From Phoenix dactylifera (Eukaryota; Streptophyta; Magnoliopsida; Arecales; Arecaceae), in assembly GCF_009389715.1 (NCBI RefSeq), contig NC_052399.1, positions 20,397,545 through 20,461,544 on the forward strand: a DNA stretch of 64,000 nt. The letters are read 5' to 3'. The position numbers were made by a program, and so were the translations under genes. The notes below the pieces were generated by a model. That model saw nothing but the letters and a program-made list of their open reading frames with translations. It searched no databases and had not been told where the DNA came from. Below, piece by piece: positions 12,406 to 24,836 of this stretch (positions are counted from its first letter, which is position 1; each line of letters opens with the position of its first letter).

Positions 12406-12740
12406 CCAACGGATCGTCCGCATAGTGTCGGATCACATTGTATAGTTTCACCTTCTTCTTGCGATTTTGGTCAATTATGTAAATAGTTATATTTCCATTC
12501 CATAATTAATTGATCAAATTGACTAATTATAGTAAATGGTCAAAAATATAAAATGGATCCAAATTTACTCACATATTTGTACATGACACTTGAAAGAAAA
12601 ATATTTGGTTACTTGTTATTTACATAAGATGTCATTCGTGTTTCTTTATTTGTGATTTATTATGTCCTCTCCATGCTTCCTTGTATTGCAATATTTATAC
12701 CCTCTTTGGATCCATTTTTAAGACATTGATGGATTTGGCT

Positions 12741-13254
12741 CGGACTGAAATCGAATTAGATATGGATGAGATACTAGCATTTCTATATCTATATATTTAT
12801 TTTATTTAACGGATAAAAATACGGATACGGACGTTAGTCAGATGCAAAAATTCATATTCATATTTGTTTTAAATAGTTACGAATACAAATCGGATACCAA
12901 AAGTATAAATATAAATAAGGATATAAATTAGATAATTAAAGTGGATAATTGAACTTTATGACCATAAAATCAAAAATATTACTAAATGGATGATCAATCA
13001 AGTTAATAATATGTTATTATTATTATTTTTTAAAAAATTAATAAGTGTTATATAAAAGTAAATAGAGTTACAAATAGAATCAGATATTCGGATATGGATC
13101 AGATAATTGTTTATTCATTTTCATATCCATTTTTTTGATGGATATGAATATGAATATGGATATTAATTAGATGCACAAATTTTTATCCATGTCCAGATAT
13201 ATTCGGATACGAAAATAGATCCGAACAGATATTATCCGATCCACTTTCATTTCT
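12741..13254 (+). repeat. Dispersed hAT/MITE-like AT-rich repeat, copy 2
   Basis: Collinear with the copy at 10208-10682: both share the GACTGAAATCGA-like start, ATACTAGCAT, TTATTTTATTT, GATGCAAAAATTC and the TTTCAT end. This copy lies just downstream of the OVATE gene, so the gene sits between two direct copies. Confidence 0.6.
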
Positions 13255-13259
13255 AAATT

Positions 13260-14320
13260 TGGCACACCTATAAACCTCGATTTATAGTTTTGTGCTTTTA
13301 AGAAAATGAGTAAAAGTTTGGTTAATCTTTTTTCCTTAGGGTTTGGAAAAAGTATTGAGAGACAGTCATTCAATATTGTATGAATACATGCTCTATATAT
13401 GTAGTCTAACTCTTGCTAGATTGCACTTGACTTTCTATCAACTTTCATGAATTTTACAAAATCACATCAACACTTTGTTCAATTAGACAGTCCCATGCCA
13501 TATTGCTAGCATAGATATCCTAAGAGAATTCTTGAGGATTTGACCATGGTACTTGCTCGACCATGAGCAATGCCATCATGGAGCTATTAATTGCCTAGCA
13601 TTCTAGCATCATGTAAGATTGATCTCAAAAGTTAATTAGGTATCAAATATATACTTCAATTTACATAACTGGCATGGTCAAAGAGCCATACCTTGCTAGC
13701 TAATTAATCCTTAAATATCAAAATGATAAATTAAATGTTGTCTAAATCAATTAAATGGATTCATTATGGTGGGAAAAATTGTCGCATTTTATTTTGAGCT
13801 AATAAAGTAAATTCAATATAATGGAACTTGTGATCTTTGAATACCTGAAAAAATCGGCATGTAGCTTATCTTTTTTACATGGGCTAAAAAACAAGGCATA
13901 CATATCCACGTTACTATATAGTTTTGAAAATAGCCTTGCTCTTTTTCTTCCATTTTTAATAAACGTAGGCCTCTGTTATGTTATTCTATTGAAACGTGTC
14001 TTGTCTGCTAAAATGCTTGATTCGCCCTCCATGTTTGTTACTTGTATAAAGCCCAACAAATTTTTTACAGTTCTTATTTGCATGAGGCTAGACAACATAA
14101 AGTCATAAACTATAAGGTGGCTCTATACTGTGATGGTAGAATCCGTGACCATAGCATTAGAGTTTGTGCTTGCCTTTTTTTTTTCCGGAGAGATAGAATA
14201 AGTTCGGCATCGCATGAGGTTTTTAGAAATTCCTTTGGTATTGTTGGACCGGAGGCAATGAGATAGACTTAGAGGAGATCATGTAAAGTCAAAATTTGAA
14301 TTTAGATATTGATAACAAAC
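13260..14320. other. Spacer with no supported gene
   Basis: AT-rich sequence. Frames at 13821-14266 are open but show no recognisable protein features. Confidence 0.45.
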
Positions 14321-14324
14321 ATAT

Positions 14325-15341
14325 TGCAACAACCTAGGACCTCATCCAAAAAGAGCAGCTGGAAAGTATTGTACCCAAGATCTACTCAGTGAATAACTAA
14401 TGTGGGCCTAAACACACGTCTGCACGGGGTTATCATAAACTCCTCCTATTTAAGCTTTGACGTTCTCGTTAGAATAAAGATCTAAATCTATTCAAATCTA
14501 ATCATAAATACCATAATTAGCTCGTGGTCAACTCAAATATACTTGTGTTGCTGTGTTCCCTAGTTTATATAGGTTATGTGTTGAGTACACTCTCATACCA
14601 TTTGTAACAATTTAGAAGCCCATCTAAAAAGACTAGTTGGAGCCGATCACCATCTTTGTTGCCCCATTCAGTCGAGTCGACACAGGATTTGATTCAATGG
14701 TTGAGAGTGTCCATGCGGAGGCCTAGGATTTGATTCGATGGTAGTATGTTGGTGGACGGGGTGTCAGGAGGAGTTGGCTTTGTCATCGGAGACCATCTGG
14801 GTAGTTTGATAGTAACTGGTGGCCGCCGCGCGTCGGGACTTACTGCAGTCGGTGCGGAGATGCGGGCAGCCTGGGAGGGGATATCCTATGCGAGGCGGAT
14901 ACTCCGTGCCGAGCATATATGCCTTGAGGGAGACTCCTATGTGGTGATCGAAGGGATTCGGGGAGCGGACAAATATGGTGATGGTCATCTTCTCATCTGT
15001 GAGATTCGGAGACTGGCGCAGAAGTCGAGCGATTTCTGGGCTTTATAAGTTTTCGGGAGGCAAACAGTACAGCAGACTGGGTTGCCTCTTTTGTTGCCCG
15101 GTACTCCGGGGAGGTCACATGGACATCTGTAGGAGATATTCCTCCTATCCTGTACTCTTTACTTTCTTTTGATATGGCTGGATATACTCAAGTTAGAGCT
15201 ATATGAAATGCTGTTTTCAATAAAAAAAAAAAAACCAGTCGGAAGGTATTATTTGAGTTTGTTGATCCTATATAAATATCTAAGATCTATATAGCGAATA
15301 ACCAATGTACGACTAAATGCACTTCCGTACGAGCCATCATA
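14325..15341 (-). mobile_element. TRIM retroelement copy 1, interrupted by a LINE
   Basis: LTR one is at 14325-14437 and has lost about 25 bp internally. The interior runs to 14602. LTR two is at 14603-14641 and resumes at 15234-15341. The element is flanked by CATAT (14320-14324) and CATGT (15342-15346), a 5-bp duplication with one change. The sense strand is minus: next to LTR two is a diverged complement of TGGTATCAGAGC (about 14590-14600), the initiator-tRNA-Met type primer-binding site. There is no coding capacity. Confidence 0.8.
14642..15233 (+). mobile_element. 5'-truncated LINE with RNase H remnant and poly(A) tail
   Basis: This fragment of about 592 bp ends in an A-run at 15222-15233. 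It is flanked by ACTAGTTGGA (14632-14641) and ACCAGTCGGA (15234-15243), a 10-bp duplication with two transitions, inside a TRIM LTR. The frame from 14746 encodes the C-terminal RNase H-like domain of plant LINEs: GAEMRAAWEGISYARR, the LEGDS catalytic block, then a stop. A frame change at about 15049 continues as FREANSTADWVASF. It is therefore a dead copy. Confidence 0.85.
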
Positions 15342-15344
15342 CAT

Positions 15345-18300
15345 GTCTAGACTTGGCCCAACTTGGGCATACTCTGCTCAAGCAAATATTGATAGTATCT
15401 CATGGTTTTTTCACTTATTGCATTGATCATTGGCAATAGTATTGTATTTTGCTTATATGCGTGATCTTTTTTTTTTTTTTTTGTTAAACAACTATGTTCC
15501 ATTTTGTGTAAGAGATCTTACTAGAAAGTCAACATTATAAAATAATAGAAATTATATAAATAAGTAATAGCATACCTCAGATAGATTTATTAGTTAAAAA
15601 TTGTTTGTGACCATCTACCCTACGAAGCAAAGCTAAGTCAACCTAATTATATAGTAGGCTATACTTTGGTGTCCACATCTGCGCCTCGAAGTGGTTACGA
15701 ACCATTTTAGAATGAGCTAACACTGTCACGTTTGATGAGTTTGATCAAGTGCTGTCCCTGGTCAACACTCGGCACTCAATCCACTGATTATTAAATGAGC
15801 AATATAACGGGTAAATAGTTTAGATCCTCTTTAATTAAATATTTAATTAGAGAGAGATAACCTAGATTTAAGTTGGTCCCGCCTGAGCTATGCTGAGATC
15901 GGTTGAAATCAAGGAGGAAGGCAAGATTGGCTTACAAAAGAAGTTCACTTGCTGGAATAGTAGAAAAGAAAAAAATTGACTGTGAACGAGGGCTCTAAAA
16001 AAAAAAGAAAGCTTAAAAATACTTGCATGAGGGTTTTCTAGCCATCTCTATATATGGGTTGCAAGCAGTGACATATCAAGATCATTCATTTCGGTTAAGG
16101 CCGAGGACAAAAAGATTGGAACAATCTAAGGTTTCGATGATCAATATCCTCTGCGATCTTGTGACCATTCTATATATTGCATATAACCATGGTATTATAT
16201 AATATTGTGTGAAGTCTTGTCAATTATGAACGCCCTCACCACTTCGATCCTGAAATAGAGATTTCTCGAAAACGTTTTCAAAAAGTTTTAGCAGGATTTC
16301 CGAAACCCAAGTCAGGACTAGTTCCCCATCTTTCACCCTTGGTGCCTCGACAGGTTCAGTTTGAAACGGACTGTCCCAATTCAAACTTAAGAAAAAAAAT
16401 TTTATTTGTACCACTCTTATGTCAGGAATAACGTATACGTTTTAATTAGGCCCGATGTTAGTTCAAATTTGTTGATCGTTTTTGTTCTTTTTTTGTTGGT
16501 AAAAGTCGTTTTTTTCTTTCAAGCCCCTGAATGATGTAGCTACTGCAGATAAGTCCAAATTAAACCGGCACGCCCGTTACAACGCTAGGTTTATACACAT
16601 GCCCATTCACCAGATTGGCATCTCTGTTCTCCCTTCCTGAGCGGTTCTGAACTGTTCGATAGAGTCACTGCATCTGCAAGTGTACGCTTGGAGTGATCTA
16701 GTTGTTGTATCCTGAAGGATAGGCCGCTATTACATACTACACCGAGATTCATTCTCCGAGGGACGCGATCTATTCCTAAGAATAGTGAAATCACGCCTCA
16801 ACGGATAAGTTCTTTCTTCTTTTCATCTATTATTTTTGTAGCATCCTCAGTCCTCCCCGATCATTCTCCCCTCAAAGAACACTCTCCTCTATCGCGGCCC
16901 AAGAAATTGCCTCAGATTCCCCCAATCTCTACTCCAATCCCCAGACCGCCGAATCCAAGGACCTTGAATCGAAGCCCAGAAGCCTTTGTTTGATCTTCGA
17001 GAAGCCCTCCGTGGTTTCACGGGGTCAAAAAGCCTCCACCTTTACCTGATGACATCGGTAAGGATAAGAAGGGGGTGCCCGTGTCTGGCTCTTCTAGGTA
17101 TCGGCCGATGGAATAGAAGGAATTCCCCGAAGAGCAGTCCCCAGCCCCGAGGTGCTATCACTTGTGAGCCGCTTGCAAGACGCAAATTTCTCTCGAGACG
17201 GCCCGACGGATCCCAAAGAAATCCCTGCCACCTTATGTTGCCGCCATTTCTTGAAATCAGACCCCGGAAAAGTTCGGCCAAGATCGTCAAGAAATTGCAA
17301 TGCGAACAATCTTTGCGGTGTGTTCTTTCTTCGAGTGGTATGTTTATTTCCCGACTGTTACCAATTTCCCTGAATCAACTAGTATGACTCAAGAGAGTAG
17401 GCTTTTTTATTTTTTTTATTTTTTTCCCAAGAGAATAGGAGAAATCTAGAGTTCTTTACTACTTTAGTTGTTTCTCTAGATATTTCCGATATATATCTTG
17501 TATCGGTAATCTTTTAACTGTTAGATGAATAACAAACGGCATCTTTGCGCATAGCCCGGCTTTCTAAGCAGGGGAGAGGTTCTCATGTAAACCGACCCCT
17601 CTAGAGTTGGACTCTCCGCTTATACAGTGAATGCCTGAGTACTATTTATCTTCCTTGCTTTCTCGCTCTTTTACTCTCCTACTTACCTAGCTCTCTTATT
17701 CTACTACATGCCTAAGTTTGAGGGATTGGATTCCAAGTTACCAGGAAGTGGCTCCAACTTCTCCTTCGCTCTCTTGCTCTCCTACTTGGTCAAGTTCTAT
17801 TGGTTGGGTTCTTAGTTGTGAAGGGAGGAGTACTAGCCTAACTAAGATATTAGCAACGGGGGAGAGCCTGATTCGGCTACATGGAGGTAGTTTTGGGGTC
17901 GCATGGACTTTGGACAGTGTGAAAATCATAAGCCCGTGATATGGTGCAGTTAAATAAACTACATTGTTTAGATTAAGACAAGGTTAGAAAATTTGATATT
18001 ATGGAAGATAAGAATATATTCTTTCCAGCTTATTTCATGGAGAAATAAAAAAGATAATATTTCAGCCAGGTCTAAAGCAGTGGAAAACCATGTTATAGAA
18101 AATCTTGGGCTGCACTTTTATGGTATACATTAGTTTATTATTTTTAAGAAATACAAAAATTGGCATTGCTATTTTGCTTTCCCTTTCAATTTTTATTTTT
18201 GTTGGCTTGGAGTTGATTCAAAGATGATGAGCTCACATATTCGGTCGTTCTATTTCATTACAATGTAAATATTACTTGGAAATGCTATGTAGGCACAATC

Positions 18301-20960
18301 TGTGTGTTTGACCTTTATCTTGTTGTTGCCTTCTAGGTCATGTGAAATCTCCAGTCTCATATGAACCTGTACACAAAAGCATATTGGGTATCATAGAGTT
18401 CCTAGAAATCTCTAATGAGATTAGTTTTGACGTTTCTGAGGATATAATGATATTAAAATTTCTAACCAATAAAACATTGACAATAATGTGAATATGTCTA
18501 TAAATATTATGGGAAATTGATTTTGTGAATAACTTTGGTTTCATGGTTTAGTTGCATCAACACTGTTGAGCTTTACTTTGGTTGTTTAAATGACCTCGAT
18601 CCTGAGTGCTTCCCATCACTTTTCTTACTTATTCTCCTTGAATCTCTATGTTGATGCATCAGTCTTGAAAATTAGTTTATTATTCTAGATATTTAGATCT
18701 GATATGCTTCCATCTTGTTTTTTTTCTCAGTGACATGTCACCAAATGCATGTCACCATATTTGTTTCTTGGAAGCTGATTCAATTGCATTTTGTTCTCAA
18801 ATGTCAAGATGTTCCAATCCTGTCATTTTAGGCATGCCTACTCTTTCACTTAATGATTTTGTAGAAAGCTATTAACTTTGCATCCATAAGCTTGAAGTGT
18901 GACTCTTGTATAAATGTGCATGATGTTTTTTTCCCCTTCTTTTTGTTATTGTGGCAGCATCAGTTTGTGAAGTTTTTATATCTTCCCATAACAAGCAGAT
19001 TTGAGAAAACTGTTCCCTTTATTATCTTGTGCAAGATTGGTGGGATATAAACCTCTTGATGGTTTTCATTGATGCCAATCTGGTGAATGGGCATGTGTAT
19101 ATAAGTTCAGATCCATCAGGCAAGCTTGGGTCAGTGCCCCCCTTCTTGCTTCTTTTTATAAAGTATCTAATGCCTTCTTGGGCTTGTAACATGGCAAGTT
19201 TACGCTGCTCAATATAAGCATCCATGAAGGCATCTTCCTGTCACCTGCTGCACTCGCAATTCTTGCTCATCTTGAACAATTCACTAGGGTTGCCTAAGAC
19301 TGAATGCCACTTGTGAGGCTTATTATGACTAGGTGTCCATACTTTTTAACCTGTCTCAACACACTAGAAAATAATCATAATTTTCATTTGAACCACTAGG
19401 AAGGAGGTTTATAGATGAAGCTTCATTTATCTTGAGGTAGCTCCCTGAAGAGTTAATACATGCTATAGGAATACAAAGTGACTTGAAAATTTAGTGCTCC
19501 TACCAGTGATAATAACTTCTTTTTCGCCACCCTTCTATTTTCTTCTGTCTTTTTCATGAAGCATCTATCAGTGAATTGATTGAATTTGATTGAGTCAAAA
19601 GGTATTGACAACAGTTTGTTAATACAGTTCATTTGATTGTCTTGATTACATTCAAGCTCATAGCCTCTAGGGATCATTGCAAAAATTCATATTTTTGGTG
19701 TGCCCTTGAGAACTTGTTTCTTACTGGCAATTATGAGCGGAGAAGCCTGTGGTAGTTACCAGGTGTGCATTCAAGTAACTGTAGAAGATCTTTTATTTGA
19801 TGGTTTGGATAGTTATGATAAACTCTTTCGTTTGTGCTGCTTAGGCAACAGCTTTGTTTGCAGCTGCCTTGCTATACGAATGCTCTTTTCTTTTTTTCAG
19901 CATACAATCCTTGTTTATCCTAATCTTAAGCTCATAGCATGCATATTGAGTTAGTGAAAGGGCACTGTAATTTTGAAGCAGTCTTGAATTTACCATGATT
20001 TTATCTCACATTACCAATTCCGGTTTTTTGACTTGGTAACAGACCATCATTTTCCTCTTTATGTTATTAGTTGATGGGACTGGCTTAATGTATTAGCTAA
20101 TGAATTCACCTTCATTGGCATCTTCAGTTCAAAGAGTGCGTCAAGCAAGATTTCTTCTTGCTGATGAATGAGAAGTTTTTGTTGGTTCTTTCTTATTCGT
20201 CATCTGACCACAAATTTGTGCCCTGCGAGTGTCCACTCTAATGCGCAATCATGTCTTCTTCATTCCAATATTTCATTGCCTCCAGTGTTTAAATCAATTA
20301 CTCCTATGATGATCATAGATATATTTTTTCACATAGGTGCTCTAATGTACGTTCTGTGAATATTGAATAAGTTTTTAATTCTGTGTTGTGCATTGTTATT
20401 GTGGGTACAAAAAACCTTTCTGTATCCATGCTACTTGGTTCAAATTCTACCACTATTTTATTGCTTTTCATTACCTTGAAATAGTCATTTTAGATATGCA
20501 TCCCTACTTATATTTGCCAATAGGTCATCATTGGCTGAAACTTTCAGTAGTTGAAGGTGTACAATAGACAACAAGATAGAGGATGCTTGCTGCTTGATTT
20601 AGAACCTGATTTTAACTTTCTTTTAGTTGCCACATGGTGCAAAACCTTAAGTTTGAATATATGAATAGCAGGTGGTGTCTGGAAGTGATTTAACAAAGCT
20701 TGCTCCCTTTTGTTATCTATCTATAGACAGAAGAACAGTTTTCACAACTAAAAGATTGCGCTTTTTCTTCAGCATTCAGGAGGATGCCGTAAGTGGTTTC
20801 ATAGCTCTTAGTGCAAACTAAACTAACTAAATATTTTTTCAAACTTGAAGATGATTCTCTTTTTTCAAATCCTTCCAGATATGTCAAGGATGCAAGCTTA
20901 GAAGCTCATGCAAATATCTGAACAAAAGAGTAGGCAGGGAGGAAAAGATGATCCTAGCTG
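15345..20960. other. Long spacer with no supported gene
   Basis: I find no exon with recognisable domains. The stretch 17940-20960 is T-rich on the plus strand and looks intron-like. A minus-strand frame at 19022-19225 is open and evenly composed but unrecognised. Region 16590-17935 has organelle-like texture. A 31-bp sequence at 16592-16622 recurs as a perfect reverse complement at 19071-19101. Confidence 0.4.
16590..17935. other. Possible nuclear insertion of mitochondrial DNA, or a decayed pseudogene
   Basis: Composition is near-even GC, with few homopolymers and many short pyrimidine-rich phrases, unlike the AT-rich flanks. Frames at 16986-17387 and 17718-17939 are open but match no family I know. 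Plant mitochondrial intergenic DNA has this texture. No mitochondrial gene was recognised, so the call is weak. Confidence 0.25.
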
Positions 20961-20964
20961 ATGT

Positions 20965-21401
20965 TGTAAGAATCAGGATCTTACCCAAAATGACTAGCCA
21001 AAATGTATTATTTGGATTTCTTGATCCTATATAAGTGCCCAAGATCTACCCAGCGAATAACTGATGTGAGACTAAACATATGCCCGCACGGATCCTCACA
21101 TACTTTCTCGTATAAGTTCCAACGTCCTCATCAGGCTAAGAGTTCAAATCCATTCAATTCTAATTACAAACACCACGATCGGCCCGTGGTCAGCCTCAAT
21201 GGATCTGTGCTGCAGTGTCTTCTAGTCCATATAGGTTATGGGAGGGGTTCGCTCTGATACTATTTATAATAATCTAGAATCTCACCCAAAATGGCTAGTC
21301 GGAAGGTTTTATTTGGATTCCTTGATTCTGTATAAGTATCTAAGATGTACCCAACAAATAATTGATGTGGGACCATATATACGCCCGCACGGATCCTCAT
21401 A
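20965..21401 (-). mobile_element. TRIM retroelement copy 2, complete
   Basis: Total length is 437 bp. The LTRs are 20965-21100 and 21265-21401. The complement of the primer-binding site (GCTCTGATAC) is at 21251-21260, beside the second LTR, so the element's sense strand is minus. Flanks are GATGT (20960-20964) and GACGT (21402-21406), a 5-bp target duplication with one transition. The LTR contains the complement of TCCCACATCGG-like sequence, common in plant TRIM LTRs. There is no open frame of note. Confidence 0.88.
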
Positions 21402-21409
21402 GACGTGAT

Positions 21410-22245
21410 TAGAATTTCTGCTTTACTTGTATTGCATTCTGTTCCTCAACAACTATTCATTCCCAATGACCTAAAATTTTTTGTCGTCAAATTGCTGAAG
21501 GAAGTATTCAATCTCAGTTGAACACTTACAGTGGCTATGTTTTTGTAGTGGAATTGTTGTATAGCGACAGATGCAAGATAATGAAACTATGAGCTGGCTC
21601 AATATTTGTGTTATTAATGACAAAAGTTTTGATGCATATACAGTTTTGTTTTCCCATGGAAATGTAATGAGTTCTACATGACAAATTAATGGATAAAAAA
21701 GAAATAGCTTCTATGCCTCTTATACTATCCAAGGGAAGGATAGTTGAAAGGATGCGACTCAAACAGATCGATGTATTTGTTACCGTCATCTCTAGCTTTA
21801 TTAGTTGTTCTGAAATTGTAATCATTATAAGGAGAGTTGTCAATGTTTATGAATGCAGAAATATAATACCATTTATGTTGATGACGACCAAAAGAATATA
21901 TATGATATTTTTATCTAGATGCATGTTTCATGTATTTAAACATCAATATACATGACAATTTGAGATGATAACATCCTATGCCCACCACATAATTGCAGTG
22001 TTGTTAGAAGATGATTGCAAACAGAACTTTCTTTTCTCAAACTAGATACTGTTTCTCACCCCAATCGAAAAATACATGCAGACAGCAAACCTTCAGGATA
22101 TTTAGCATCTCACTATAAAGTTAAAGAGGTAGAAAAGATTTTGATGATGATATCATCATTTTCCTCTTGCCTCCTTGCAAGAATTTGTCTTCGCATCTTC
22201 CATCTACCTATGATTGAATGCTATCTAGTCCAGAGGCTCTATTAA
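21410..22245. other. Spacer with no supported gene
   Basis: Short frames only. Nothing separates this stretch from ordinary AT-rich intergenic DNA. Confidence 0.45.
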
Positions 22246-22249
22246 ATAG

Positions 22250-22601
22250 AGATCTTGGGTACTTATACAGCATCCAGGAACCCAAATAATACCTTACGAC
22301 TGGCCATTTTGGGCGGACCTGGCCCGTAACCAATGTAGACCAGGGGACACTGTAGCACGGATCCATTGGGCTGACCACGAGTCGATCATGGTGTTTGTGA
22401 TTAGATTTAAATGGATTTGAACTCTTAGCCTGACGAGGATATCAGGGCTTGAACGGAAGAAGTATGTGAGGGTCCGTGCAGACGTGTGTTTAATCCCATA
22501 TCGGTTATTTGCTGGGTAGATCTTGGATATTTATACAGGATCAAGGAATCCAAATAATATTTTCCAGTTAGCCATTTTGTGTGAGGTCCTGTATTTTTAC
22601 A
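22250..22601 (+). mobile_element. TRIM retroelement copy 3, opposite orientation, deleted
   Basis: A partial 5' LTR starts at about 22250, and the complete 3' LTR is 22465-22601 (TGTGAGGGTCC ... TTTTTACA). A deletion at about 22310 removes the end of the 5' LTR and the primer-binding site, joining CCATTTTGGG directly to CGGACC. A purine-rich tract, GAACGGAAGAAG, precedes the 3' LTR. The copy lies about 0.85 kb from copy 2 in inverted orientation. Confidence 0.82.
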
Positions 22602-22619
22602 TAAATATATAGAGAGCGA

Positions 22620-23150
22620 TAGACACATTGGTAGTTGCAACAGATGCAGTGCAGATGACAATGATGTTGGTGCCAAGTATGATGGTAGAATAATGGAGAT
22701 GGCAACGGGAGCCACGGTGATATATTGGAAGCCAGACAATGGTTGTAGTAATAGCAACGACTATAGTGGTGGCAAGAACACCAATGATGTGATGGAGGTG
22801 ATAACTATGGGGATGGTGGTGTTGTGGAGGTGGTGATGGTAGTGATAGTATTATATAAATTCAAATTTTTAGTGAAAAAAATTTGATCACAATAATATTT
22901 TGTCGTTAGATGGTCAATAAAAGTACTATGGTTAAAAGTTTTACTGATCAAAACATAGGGCGTCATCTCTAAGGAAAAGTATTATATTTCTTTCTCAAAA
23001 GTTTGTTAATAAGATGGTGGAGGTGGTGGCAATATAGTAAATATGGTGAATATAGCAGCGATGGTATAATGGCAGTTACTGTGGTGGCAAAGATGATAGC
23101 TCCTGTGACAATGGTGGCATGGCAATAGTGGCGGCTATGGAGATATAAAT
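22620..23150. repeat. Cryptically simple ATGGTGG-type sequence
   Basis: Two blocks (about 22620-22855 and 23010-23145) are built from degenerate GGT/GAT/GGC triplets such as GATGGTGGTG and GGAGGTGGTG. They are separated by AT-rich sequence. The codon-like periodicity is not coding, because stops occur in all frames. Confidence 0.55.
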
Positions 23151-23339
23151 TCTTAATTTAAAAAAATACTAGAAGTAAAAATATCTTCTTTTTATTTTTT
23201 TTAAATAATAAAAATAATTTTAAAAATAAAAATAGTAGTACCAGATATATTTTTTTATCTTAATTTTGTAAGATTATTTTTAGAAATAAAAAATTAAAAT
23301 GATACCATGGAGGGCTACTAATCTCTTTGTTGTATATTT

Positions 23340-24836
23340 TTATTTCTTTCCGAACTTTTTGCCTCCGGCCGTTCCGACCGCAAGTGCTCCGCCTCGTCTG
23401 TGGTGGGCTCATCGTTCTGCATGTGACCCCGCCGCTCGTTCTCGCCTCGTGCTCCGTGGTCCCCCCTTCTCCCGGCTCCCCGCCCAACCCGACCATGAAC
23501 CGTCGTGGAAACGTGAACCCTGGATCGAACTCCCCACCGAGTCCCTCACACGCATTGCGCGTCCGCTCCGCACGTGCTCCAAGTGGGCCCCACCATCACA
23601 TGGAACAGGCCGGCTGGGCCTCCTAACCCATCATTGCGTGCGCCACCCGTCCCTTTCACAGCGCCGGCCCCCGCCTCCAACTCCCATCACACTGCTGGCC
23701 GCCCCTCGCCGGGTCAACCGGGGCCTCCTCGGCCGTACACGTGCCCCCGCTTGCCAGGCCCCCCTGCTCCCCTATTTTATTAATTATTATTACACCTCCC
23801 CCCTCTTTACCCTGCCCTCGCTCCGAAGGACCCAACGGAAACCATGATTCTATTTAGGTGACGTGTTGACCGTAGAGCGGTCTGCTTTGCTGTTTGAGAC
23901 GAAACAGCGAAAGGTTTGGCACTGGAAGCGGCGAAAGGTGACATAAAAGAAATGACTCGCCGTAAAAGGTGGCTCTCTCCCACAACTGTCCCCCGTGTTT
24001 CCCACCCGGCTCGGGCGCTTCGCGTTCAAGTACTATCGTACCTCACGGTCCTACCTCTCGTGCCTTCCCGGTTCAGTTCGGCCGAACCGGTCCGATCGCC
24101 TTCCCACTCCCGGGTTGATGCTTGCTTTCCATCAATGGACATTTGATTTGACAAGTCTCGGATGGGCAAGTTTCGTCCTTTTTGACTGCGACGCTGCGAA
24201 ACATCTGGTTCGGGGAGAGCAACGATGTCCCGTCGCCTGCTATGTCCGGCGAGCTCATGCTTGCATCGGCTCGTGCGATTACCGTAGTAAGCTTCGGACC
24301 CCATTTCCTTTCCTACCCTCACTTCTGCCCTTTTTTTACACTTTCATCACCGTCTTTTTTTTCCGTCTCTCTAGCCGCTACAATGAAAGGTAAAACGAGC
24401 GATGGCATATTCGTAGCTTCTGTTGTTTCCATGGGCATCTGACACTCTGACAGAGATGCCACATTTATTAGGCTCCCCATCGAGCGTCGGCCCATCCCAC
24501 CTTACCCCTTCTTTTATTTTAAGTCGTCTTCTTATCGGACTGGTTCAGGTCTTAACTGCGCCCGTAGGATTTTTCGTCTCCGCCTCGCTTTTTTTAGAGG
24601 AACGCCTCCACCACCACCCCTTATCTCCGATCTATACCGCCCTCCCTCTTAAACGCCGGGATCCGTTGCTTCTGTCTTCAGATTTAGAACTTTCTCATCT
24701 TTCCTCCTGCCGAAATCAATTTTGGAGGATTTCGGGACAGCTCCTCTTGTCTCCTGCTCTTGGATGTGGGTTTTGGGAGATTTTTAGGGTTTGAAGTAGC
24801 GATCGATTAAGGTCCTCTTTTTGATCTAGAAGAGCG
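23340..24836 (+). promoter_or_regulatory. GC-rich upstream region of the BZR1-type gene
   Basis: This is about 1.5 kb of GC-rich, C/T-biased sequence ending at the ATG of the transcription factor. The last 500 bp are pyrimidine-rich, like a long 5' leader. The frames open here (for example 23299-23847) reflect composition and show no domain. No single TATA box can be assigned. Confidence 0.45.

Noticed and set aside
11157-12423. Three long minus-strand frames opposite the OVATE gene
   Set aside because: They mirror the GC-rich coding strand; the OVATE domain on the plus strand explains the region.
22620-23150. GGTGGT-rich blocks as a glycine-rich protein gene
   Set aside because: Stops interrupt every frame, and the periodicity is that of slipped simple sequence.
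23299-23847. Long plus-strand frame of 182 aa upstream of the BZR1-type gene
   Set aside because: Open because the region is C-rich and stop-poor. It is Pro/Arg/Ser-rich with no domain and overlaps other open frames.
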